Position numbers and translations under genes: made by a program. A DNA stretch of 64,000 bases. Origin: Amorphophallus konjac. Its lineage: Eukaryota; Streptophyta; Magnoliopsida; Alismatales; Araceae. The stretch spans positions 201,478,102 to 201,542,101 of the forward strand of contig CM040125.1 in the NCBI GenBank assembly GCA_022559845.1. Direction: 5' to 3'. The notes beneath the pieces were generated by a model. It did not search any database. It was given only the letters and a program-made list of their open reading frames with translations, and was not told the origin of the DNA. Below, in pieces: positions 55,702-64,000 of this stretch (positions are counted from its first letter, which is position 1; each line of letters opens with the position of its first letter).

Positions 55702-56481
55702 TGGAGAGGGAGATTTATGTAACCCATCTAAGAGCAGCCAAACTAGGTCCATCAGGACCAAACGAGGCCCAGCTCATCCAAGTGACAGCCCCACAGGGCC
55801 CACTTAGGCTAAAATGCCCAATAAGATTACTCGGGATCAAATCCTTCCTCGGCGGCCCTTAGGCTCGGAAGGCCTGAGCGTCGGTCAGAACGGAGGATGA
55901 CCCATGCCCGAGTTATCCCCTCATCGGGATAGACGCAAGCGCTCAGCGCCCACTCCGTCCTATCTTCATCCGAGCTATGCCTATCGCCTGGATTGGGTTG
56001 GCACCTTTTATGCTCAGCTCGACCGATGATTGCTTATCCACGCTGCTGTTGAGAGCCCTTTATGAGTAGGAGTTTATGAGGATAAAGGACCCATGATCCC
56101 TCAAGGCTATAAAGATCTCATGATGAGGACGTAAAGACCCCACGATGAGGACGTAACTCCCGCCTGAAACTCCTCAGCTTATGGGACTCATGAGGCGAGC
56201 ACACTATATAAACCCGGGACTCCCTCCAGTGAAAGGTAAGGGCAATACACACCTAAAATCCCCTGAGCAGGAACCAGTTCACCACCTTGGTGTAGGGGGA
56301 TCTCGTGCACCTCTTTCTACCTCCCTCTCTATCTTCCACCATTGCTCTACTTACTTAAGCATCGGAGGGTTTTCCCCAGGGAACCTCCCCTGGGCCCCCT
56401 GATCCGTTTCCCTTTCTCTACAGTTCACTGTTCGGTGATCATCTACCCCGCTCAAGAGCCGCGCGAGATCACGCCCCTTCA
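55702..56481 (+). repeat. 3' LTR of Tat element
   Basis: 780 bp, same ends as the 5' LTR. TATA box at 56205-56212, exactly 21569 bp from its partner. Followed by the target duplication CATAT. Confidence 0.93.
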
Positions 56482-57270
56482 CATATGACTTCATGCTTGC
56501 TTTTCATGACTATTAAGTGATAGTGGTTTGCAATACCTTGTTCACTTTCCTTCTAAATGAACCCAAGTATGGGTATTGGTTTTATGACTCTTCTTGAATG
56601 CTATTCTGGTTGGCTAGTTCATTTGATTGCATTGGTGATTGGACTGCTAAGGCAGTTTTTTCATTCTCCTTGGGATGGGTCGACTCTATGGGTCGACCCC
56701 TGGCTCTTTGACCTTTGGTTCTAGCTTTGTTGTTCAGCTCGTCTTATGACTGAGTTATTGTAATTGATTAATGAAGAAAGAAACAGAGTTTTTAAGTGGA
56801 TCTCATGTGTGTTCTCGTCATGTGTGCTTGAGGTCTCAAATGACTTGGAAGTTTGTTGATCTTGCTGAAGAAAGGTTGAATGACATTTAACCATTCATAT
56901 GTGAATTGATGTATTTTGTTGAATGAATTTCATGTATAACAATACATGTCTTAATGACTGCATTTGCTATATCTATGTGAACAGATACAGTTCAGTCCTC
57001 ATCGGACTGAACTTGGATTGCTTGCATTAGACTATGCAAGCTCAGTTTTTTCTTGGACTGCATTTCTAATTCTTGTGTGACTTAACTAAATTTGACTTGC
57101 ACTACATCCCTTGGATTGCATCTGAATTTTCATGAAAAGTTATGCATTGAATTGGCTGGATGTATGTGAAGATAAGTCATGATATGAGCTTCTTCATGTG
57201 CATTTGCCTAATGCTGTTATGAGGTTATCTTTTCATCTAATCTACATGCAGGTTGTAAGAGGAAATCAAG

Positions 57271-58667
57271 TGTTGAAATACAAGGTGGTTTGTATTGCAT
57301 GGATCTTTATCTGAAAAGAGAGCTTGAGGTTAAATGGTTGAGAATCTTGAATCAATTTTGTATATGGCTGCAATTCACTATATCATTTTGCAGGTTGATG
57401 GAGATTTCTGGAAATGGTTGAAAGTGCCCTAAAGCTAGATCCTTTATATCCCTTGATTTATAATTCTCATGGATAATGATTTTCAGATATAAGTGCAGGC
57501 TTCATGTGCATTGGCTTGAATTTATCATAAATTTGAGCTTCTAAAATGCAAGTTGAGTTTTGCTCTCAAATTTTTGATTACATGGTAAGAGACATGGTAA
57601 GCTTCAGTCTTATTTACAATCCCTTGGATCCCAGGTACAAGTTTATGCTTATATGGATTTCCATGTGCCTAGAGTGGGGTTGATTCATTAGTCATGCTTT
57701 CAAATGATTTCATTTGCTAGTTGAGGACTTAATGGCTTGAAATTCAATTACTTGTTACTTTCATTGGCTTGTGATGGAATGCGGCTTAATTCATGCCAAT
57801 ACCATGTTTCAATACATGGTTATTTATTTTTAATGTTTGGGAGAGGATTTATAGGGTTTCATTTAAGTTTTATTGAGTTTTCAATTTTGTCAGTAAAAGT
57901 GTCGACTCTAAGAGTTAACACTTATTTTAGTAGGTTCTGTCTGCGTTTATTTTAGTAGGTTCTGTCTGTGTTGATTTCAACCGTTTTATTGAGTGTTGAA
58001 ATACAAGGTGGTTTGTATTGCATGGATCTTTATTTGAAAAGAGAGCTTGAGGTTAAATGGTTGAGATTCTTGAATCAATTTTGTATATGGCTGCAATTCA
58101 CTATATCATTTTGCAGGTTGATGGAGATTTCTGGAAATGGTTGAAGTGCCCTAAAGCTAGATCCTTTATATCCCTTGATTTATAATTCTCATGGATAATG
58201 AATTTCAGATATAAGTGCAGGCTTCATGTGCATTGGCTTGAATTTATCATAAATTTGAGCTTCTAAAATGCAGGTTGAGTTTTGCTCTCAAATTTTTGAT
58301 GACATAGTAAGAGACATGGTAAGCTTCAGTCTTATTTACAATCCCTTGGATCCCAGGTACAAGTTTATGCTTATATGGATTTCCATGTGCCTAGAGTGTG
58401 GTTGATTCATTAGTCATGCTTTCAAATGATTTCATTTGCTAGTTGAGGACTTAATGGCTTGAAATTCAATTACTTGTTACTTTCATTGGCTTGTGATGGA
58501 ATGCGGCTTAATTCATGCCAATACCATGTTTCAATACATGGTTATTTATTTTTAATGTTTGGGAGATGATTTATAGGGTTTCATTTAAGTTTTATTGAGT
58601 TTTCAATTTTGTCAGTAAAAGTGTCGACTCTAAGAGTCAACACTTATTTTAGTAGGTTCTGTCTGCA
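57271..58667 (+). repeat. 722-bp tandem duplication inside LTR
   Basis: The block starting 'tgttgaaatacaaggtgg' at 57271 begins again at 57994 and stays nearly identical to the 'gttctgtctgc' end. The offset drops from 723 to 722 through one indel. Each unit ends with a GTCGAC palindrome. Confidence 0.93.
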
Positions 58668-58871
58668 TTGATTTCTGATATGCTGACAAAAAGTGTCGAC
58701 TCTGTGAGTCGACACTTTTGTCCTTTGAATTGATTTTTTTCTTCTGGCAGAACTCTCGACAAAAAGTGTCGACTCTGTCGACTCTGAGAGTCGACACTTT
58801 TGTCCTGGATGCTATTTTGTGTTCGGGACAGAACACCTTGACAAAAGTGTCGACTCTGAGAGTCGACACTT
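57897..58871. repeat. Five GTCGAC palindromes (arms AAGTGTCGACTC)
   Basis: Found at 57897-57923, 58619-58645, 58691-58717, 58764-58799 and 58845-58871. The fourth is enlarged by an internal GACTCTGTC duplication. The first has mutated in one arm (TTAAC for TCGAC). Same word as at 32509-32742. Confidence 0.93.
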
Positions 58872-59044
58872 TGTCTGGATCGTCCGGAACGAGTTTTCCG
58901 GATTGATTTCGAAATGCCCATTTTGCAATCCGATGGCCATGGCTTTTTACTCTATTACCCTTAGGGTTTCACCACATGTCTTAGGTTGGGTTAGAAGAGT
59001 TTTAACATGGGCTTTGTGGTCTTGTTGTGCAAACCTTGCTTCTT

Positions 59045-59053
59045 GTTTATATA
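59045..59053 (+). promoter_or_regulatory. TATA box of split SIRE-type LTR
   Basis: TTTATATAG about 175 bp downstream of the last palindrome, with surroundings matching the minus-strand TATA at 32326-32337. Confidence 0.45.
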
Positions 59054-59970
59054 GCCGCATTATCCCACGATGGGTGGCATTCCTCAGGAGCTAACATCGT
59101 TCTATCTATTTCAGTTGAAAAAGGACTAGGGTGAGGGGGCAGCTCTACTTGGAGGAGGAAGAAGAAGAAGAGGAGCACGTCCTCTACAAGCTCATCCCGC
59201 AGATTCATTCCAGTTCTGAAGGGATCTTTGGAAGACTCATCTTCGGGCATCTCCTACGTCCTTGGTTGGCTTCCACTCCGCAAGGAAACATTCCACCGCA
59301 CCCTACTACCCAATTGGACGTGGTTCACTACAGACTTGAGGGGGATTTCTTCTTCTCTCATTTCTACTTTCTTATTTGAGCATCTATTCAAGTTTGGGCG
59401 TTTATTGTATATCCTCCTTGTGTTGAGTTATGGTTTTGATGATTGTTGTAATTGTTAAGTTATGTTTTGATGATAACTAAACTTAATGTGTGATTACGTG
59501 ATGATAACTAAACATATGGTTGATTACACATGTTCTTGATGATTGTGTTCATTGATCTTATTGTTTATGCTGGTTGCACATGTTGGTTTTACAAGAGGCA
59601 AGAGGTTTCATAACCTTTTTAATGTCAACAAGCATGCAATTAACCTAACTATCTTGCATGCAGGTTCAAACTCATGGCCGTCACCTGGTGAACCAAAACT
59701 CTACTTCCCTACAATCCAAAACATGTGGTATATGTCATTTACTGTCAAGAACCATTGGTGAGACTCCTACCTTGTATTAAAACGAAGCTTCATGCTTTAA
59801 ACCATCAAGATTCACTCCTTTTCAAACTTGTGGTCATGAATCATTCCATGTGTTAAATCGAGTCTAAACAAACTTGTAATCAACTATAACACAAGCCCTT
59901 TTTCAAGTATCGAACCAATGGATAGTTTCAAGTGAGCTAACACTTGACTTTTGCTGGTTTGGAGACTGAC

Positions 59971-60141
59971 GGTCGACTTGTGGACCCTTGGCGGTCGACC
60001 TGAAATCACAGAACTGAAAATTGGCAACCTGTGAACCTAGCGGTCGACCGCCAGGAGCTAGCGATCGACCTATTTTCCCAGCAGCCAAATGGCTACAGGA
60101 CGGCCAATGGCGGTCGACCGCTGGCCTCTGTAGGTCGACCG
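59971..60141. repeat. Six GGTCGACC-type palindromic words
   Basis: Words at about 59971, 59992, 60041, 60061 (GCGATCGACC), 60111 and 60132, several extended to CGGTCGACCG with GCC/GGC flanks. They lie 140-310 bp upstream of the TATA box at 60281. Confidence 0.85.
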
Positions 60142-60280
60142 CCAGCCTCGAATTGCCCCTTTTGTAGACTTTTGTTTCAAGCTCGAGGAGTGGTCTTTCC
60201 ACCCATTTGTTTAATCCTAAAGACACCCAATCCACCATGATTTGTGGATCTGGTCTGGGGCTTGTCTATGGACCATTTAA

Positions 60281-60290
60281 GAGATATAAA
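60281..60290 (+). promoter_or_regulatory. TATA box of SIRE-type LTR
   Basis: GATATAAAAC in an A-rich context downstream of the GGTCGACC words. Confidence 0.5.
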
Positions 60291-60846
60291 ACATCTCATT
60301 GAAGCCACAACCCTAACTATCCAAGGGAATTCAAGAGGAGATCAAGAGGAGGCTGTCAAAGAGAAGAAGGAGGAGTAGTGCTACTGTAGCATGAACAGTA
60401 GTCCGTGAATCAAGTTCCATCCAGCAGCTGAAGATCCAAGATCCTTCTTGAAGCCTTCATCCTCCTATGAGCTGAAGAAGCAAGCATCCAACAAGAAGAG
60501 ATCGAAGGAGAGCCTATCAACCAAGGAGCCTATAAAGCGAAGAAGAAGAAGGATGCTACAAGGAAGAAGGAGCCATTCAAGCACCATCTGAAAGTACTCT
60601 AGCTCCGGTTGAAGTTAGCAATCTCAAAGGAAGAGAACAAGCTCACAAGCATCAAGGAAATACAAGGATTGTCCAAGTGAAGAAGAAGGGTACTGTAGCT
60701 GTGAACAATACTCCGTGCAGCAAGTGTTCTTCATCCATTCTCAACCCCGCAGCATGCATTCAAGGGAACCCAAATCAGGGGATTTCTAAACTGTGCCTTA
60801 TTGTGTTTTAAGTTCATATTCATGTTTTGTATAAACTGCAAAAACT

Positions 60847-61183
60847 TGTGTGTGTGTGGATCGTTGTTGGATCCGCGGTTGTGTGTGTGTCCTATTTGAT
60901 TCGTGTGTGTGTAGATCTTCCTAGATCTACGTGTGTGTGTGTGTGGATCTACTTAGATCCAGTTGTTTTAGTGTGTGGTTTGTTGCACTTGTCACAGCGT
61001 GTGTGTGTCTTGTTGATCCGGTTGTCGGATCGTGTTGGAGTTCATCTCCGTGTGTGTGTGTGTTGGAGCTTGTCTCCATGTATGGGTTGGGGTGCGTCCC
61101 CGTGTGTATGTGCAGGTGTCGTCCTGCGTGTGTGGTTGGATCGTTGTCTCCGTTTGGGGATTTATCCCCGAGTGAAGCCTCAC
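60847..61183 (+). repeat. Ladder of ~10 distinct hairpins separated by (GT)n
   Basis: Perfect stems of 4-7 bp with 4-7-base loops, each of different sequence: 60858-60874 GGATC/GATCC, 60911-60930 GTAGATC/GATCTAC, 60944-60961 TGGATC/GATCCA, 61015-61031 GATCCG/CGGATC, 61037-61049 GGAG/CTCC, 61064-61078 TGGAG/CTCCA, 61089-61101 GGGG/CCCC, 61112-61127 GCAGG/CCTGC, 61156-61169 GGGG/CCCC, 61172-61183 GTGA/TCAC. Many are joined by GTGTGTGT runs. It lies downstream of the TATA box, so it should be in the transcribed leader. The open frame across it is a GT-repeat artefact. Confidence 0.88.
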
Positions 61184-61525
61184 CGGGTTTGGTCAGGGGT
61201 GGACGTAGGATTGCCGTCGTTACATCCGAACAACCTTAAAAATTACTGTGCAGTATGGTTTGAATTGTGTGGTTTGATCCATTTCCTCTACTATCATTCT
61301 ACGTGAGTGTTAGTGTATTTGTGATTCCAGATTTATCCACGTATATCCTACATAATCTACATCATCATCTAATTAAGTTTGATAAATCTCATTTGTGAAC
61401 CAACAGTTTTGATCATATTGATTAGCTTTATATCACATATTACAAAAAGGCCAAAAGTTTTTAGTAAAATTTGTAAACACCCAATTCACCCCCCTCTTGG
61501 GTGTCATTGATCACGGGACTTCAAT

Positions 61526-61537
61526 TTGTATCAGAGC
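61526..61537 (+). other. Primer binding site of SIRE-type element
   Basis: TTGTATCAGAGC, one mismatch from the initiator tRNA-Met site, three bases after the LTR end. Confidence 0.75.
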
Positions 61538-61584
61538 AAATGCTCTAATTTCATAGATCTAACGATCTAGAGAGATCCAGGTCA

Positions 61585-63336
61585 ATGACTACCATTATGT
61601 ACACTTTGAATTCTCCACCAGTATTTGATGGTTGCAATTTTGATTTGTGGTCAGGTAGAATGTTTAGTCTAGTCAATTCATATGATCCTAAGCTATGGAA
61701 GCTTATTTCACATGGTCCTCATGAATTGCCTAAAGACAAACATGTCTGGACTGAAAATCAAAAGTGCAAACATGATCAAAATTGCTTGGTTTTGAAATTG
61801 CTTATTGCTGCAGTTGATTCTAACTATTTCCCTTTTGTCTCCCATTGCAGGTCTGCGAAGGATATCTTGGATGGCTTAACCAAAGTCCGGAAAGAGTATG
61901 AAGACCAAGGCCTTGTGGCAGGTATGAGCGATCAAGGGAGTGATCAGCAAATTGAATCAAGCTCAAAAGTAAATTCTGATTCTGATAATGAAGATGAAGT
62001 TAGTTATGAAGATTTGTTGATTGCATATGATGATCTTGCTGAAAAATACAAGAAGCTTAAATCTGAAAACAAAAAATTGAAAAAGGATGCCGGACAAAAC
62101 AAGTGTAATTCCTCTTGTAAAAAATACTTGCATCTAGAGGAAATGATTGAGGCTCATGTGTTTGACATTGAATTTCACAAAGATCAAATATGTTCATTGA
62201 GAAATGAAAACAAGGAGATGACTGCAAAACTGAATTCTATGGCCGATGATCAAACCTTGATAAATGAACTGATTCATGATGAAAAGCTTGTTAAAGAAAA
62301 TGAGAAACTGGAGGAATTGAACAAGGCCATTTCTAAAAGATTGTTGACTCTTGAAAAAGGGAAATTTGTGATTGTTAGAGAATGTGAAAATGTGGATGAA
62401 TTCAGGCAAGAAGTAGAATGCCTTAAGACTACCAATGCCATGTTGAATATTAGTTTTTCTACTTGTGAAGAAGAACTTGCCAATTCTGAATTATAAATTT
62501 CATCTCTTCAATCTGAAATTCTTGACTTGAATGATTCATTGTCTAGATTTATAAATGGTCAAGAAAACTTGGATAAATTGTTGGGGACGAAAGTGAATTT
62601 TCAAAGGGAAGGGCTGGGTTTTAATCCTGTGAACAAAAAGAAGTTTGAAAATAAAATTTATACATCTTTTATGCACAGTTCAAACATAGCCAGCACATCG
62701 AATGGGTCCCCAAATCAATCTTCTTCACTGACAATAAAAAGATCAAATGAAAATCTGAAAAAGAAAGATCATGTTGCACAAACACATGCATCCACACAGA
62801 AAATCAATTTGCATCAAAAATCTAAAAATGCCGCTAGCACTTCCATGCATGTTAACCATACTTCTGCCACACACACACAACCACATAGAAAGAAACTCTT
62901 ATGCTTCTACTGTGGTAAATATGGACATTTTATGCATGATTGTTTCACTATGAAGAATGATGACTTGAAAGCATGTGGAAACCAAGCTGTTTTGAAAAAT
63001 GTAAAGAAAGCTTTCACCACAAAATCTCCCATGCATTGTAATCATTGTGGTAAATGGGGTCATACAACTTCACATTGTTGGTTCTTGTGGAAGAGAAAGA
63101 ACTCACACTCAACACATCATACTCACGCACACAAATCAGTAGAACCCATGAGAAGGAAGAATATGATGCCACGTGCCCTCTACCATCACTTTGGTCAATC
63201 TAGGAATGTTAAGCATGTCTGTTTTCTAAAGAAAAATGATGATTTGAATGTTGTCAAAAGTTGGAAACCACATTCCCATGTTGCTGCTAACCCACAAGGA
63301 CCCAAAAGGATTTGGGTACCTAAGAATGTCAAATGA
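61585..63336 (+). pseudogene. SIRE-type copia gag with one in-frame stop
   Basis: One frame of 584 codons broken only by a TAA at 62494-62496. The N-terminus (PPVFDGCNFDLWSGRM) is the copia gag start. A short UBN2-like region, an acidic linker (DSDNEDEVSYEDLL) and a long Lys/Glu coiled coil follow. Near the C-terminus are two CCHC zinc knuckles (CFYCGKYGHFMHDC and CNHCGKWGHTTSHC), then GPKRIWVPKN, the wording that precedes protease in SIRE. Two zinc knuckles and a long coiled coil separate SIRE gags from other copia gags. The gag N-terminal core looks shortened (it jumps from DILDGLTKVRKEYED to the acidic part), so an internal deletion is likely. Pol lies beyond the window or is missing. Confidence 0.85.
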
Positions 63337-64000
63337 GAAATCTGTTTTGCAGGTGTGCCTTGGGAATGTAAAGCATGAAATCTGTTTTCATCAAGAAGGT
63401 AAGGCACACGGGTCAAGTGGCATAAGTCAGGTTGGAAGAAAAATAAAAAAAATTGAATCTGAGTATTCAGGTGATATCTCTCCTACTATCTCCAATGATT
63501 GTGTAAGGTTTTGATTCATTTTGAGTCATATAGTCATGTAGTCTTGCATATGTCCGTACATGCATTCCATTCATGGTTGTTTACATATTTGTGCATATAT
63601 CACTTGTCATGTAACATCTTGTTGTAGGAGAGCTTGAAGATTCTTCATATCATGATTTCACTACATATATTGAGTTTCTATACACCTTCATACTCTGTCA
63701 TGCATAAGTTGAACATTATGAATTCACGTCATAATGCATAGCAATACTTCTATCTACATCATCCTCGACTACATAGTATATCAAATGGTGACATGTGGAA
63801 GGGCAGGTTTCGCCTGTCTGAAAGTTATCACTACGCGTGAGGTGATCTTCGGATCTAAGTTCTCCGCCCGGTACTATGAGTCAATTAGTTATAGGCTGCA
63901 TATGGCATTAGATTGTTACTGAATATCTTGCATTCATGCACACACTAAGGGGGAGCAACCACCTTCGTCATATGGGCTTAATGTTTAGGTTCATGCATGA
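63337..64000 (+). other. Internal region of SIRE-type element after gag
   Basis: A short open stretch (to 63514) follows, but no protease motif was recognised where the SIRE pol should start. The remainder is non-coding. A purine tract AAGGGGGAG near 63948 resembles the G-rich tracts of SIRE 3' regions, hinting that pol may be deleted here. Confidence 0.45.

Larger units (their letters stand above)
34133..56481 (+). mobile_element. Tat-lineage Ty3/gypsy element, decayed, with nested insertion
   Basis: Two 780-bp LTRs (34133-34912 and 55702-56481) enclose gag, protease, RT, two RNase H domains and integrase. An antisense extra gene lies between pol and the 3' LTR. The element is flanked by an exact 5-bp target duplication, CATAT at 34128-34132 and 56482-56486. 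The LTRs differ at many positions and the coding region has numerous stops, so it is old. Its antisense gene is itself split by the tandem array at 43768-54878. Without that array the element is about 11.2 kb. Confidence 0.93.
56482..59420 (+). repeat. Continuation of the split SIRE-type LTR
   Basis: Continues the LTR begun at 33827. It contains an AGTTCAGTCC/GGACTGAACT hairpin (56989-57013), a GGGTCGAC word (56677-56699), a 722-bp tandem duplication, GTCGAC palindromes and a TATA box near 59047. The same ordered blocks occur inverted at 32321-33800. No LTR end before 59421 could be fixed. No gene was found. Confidence 0.5.
59421..61523 (+). repeat. 5' LTR of SIRE-type copia element (~2.1 kb)
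   Basis: Starts TGTTGAG with 'ggttttgatgatt' close behind, as in the other two SIRE-type LTRs. Ends with 'ttcacccccctcttgggtgtc...acttca' and is followed by a primer-site-like TTGTATCAGAGC. It holds six GGTCGACC-type words, a TATA box (GATATAAAA near 60281) and a ladder of hairpins separated by GT runs. The start is less certain than the end because no second LTR is in the window. Confidence 0.65.

Noticed and set aside
60827..61306. 159-aa Cys/Val-rich frame that could look like a disulfide-rich secreted protein
   Set aside because: The cysteines come from GTGTGT runs; the region is an LTR leader with hairpins.

Overview
The window is plant nuclear DNA made almost entirely of nested LTR retrotransposons. 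The evidence for an angiosperm is: chromovirus, Tat-lineage Ty3/gypsy and SIRE-type Ty1/copia coding signatures, initiator-tRNA-Met primer sites, TATA boxes, GT-AG introns and AATAAA signals. I cannot name the species. There is no rRNA, tRNA, CRISPR array or bacterial-style operon. The only plausible host-type genes are a small plant-mobile-domain (PMD) cluster, and even these look like retrotransposon passengers.

Layout: 1-8447 is a very young, coding-intact chromovirus (gag-PR-RT-RNaseH-INT-chromodomain, 1727 aa) whose 5' LTR is cut by the window edge. It sits directly against a truncated DUF7745/PMD-like ORF (8448-9689). Three tandem paralogues follow on the + strand: gene B (10255-13376, 7 exons, complete PMD plus coiled coil), gene C (13730-15014, PMD deleted) and gene D (15581-18062, 6 exons). 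At 19838-21203 on the - strand is a Tat-lineage integrase, so the PMD genes lie antisense, downstream of a Tat pol. A 100-N gap follows.

21304-24930 is the 3' end and 2.4-kb LTR of a SIRE-type copia element; its U3 holds about 42 copies of a 13-bp motif. 24931-27432 holds a minus-strand gypsy LTR and a broken gag. 27433-33826 is LTR-derived sequence without convincing genes, carrying 138-bp tandem repeats, GGCGCGCC-type word arrays and an inverted SIRE-type LTR with GTCGAC palindromes.

A SIRE-type LTR begins near 33827 and is split by a decayed Tat element, 34133-56481 (780-bp LTRs, 5-bp target duplication CATAT). That Tat element carries its own antisense passenger gene resembling the 'putative gypsy-type transposon' family. 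This gene is split by a tandem non-autonomous chromovirus array with three LTRs and two internal regions (43768-54878). The split SIRE-type LTR resumes at 56482. From 59421 to the window end is another SIRE-type element with its 5' LTR and a large coiled-coil gag carrying one in-frame stop.

The most interesting signals are: (1) antisense, intron-bearing mobile-domain/coiled-coil gene cassettes in two separate Tat elements, with different introns lost in different paralogues; (2) several unrelated families of short palindromic or repeated words set upstream of TATA boxes in LTRs and in the gene B promoter; (3) a ladder of about ten different hairpins separated by (GT)n in the last SIRE-type LTR. 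All identifications come from reading the sequence; no database search was run.
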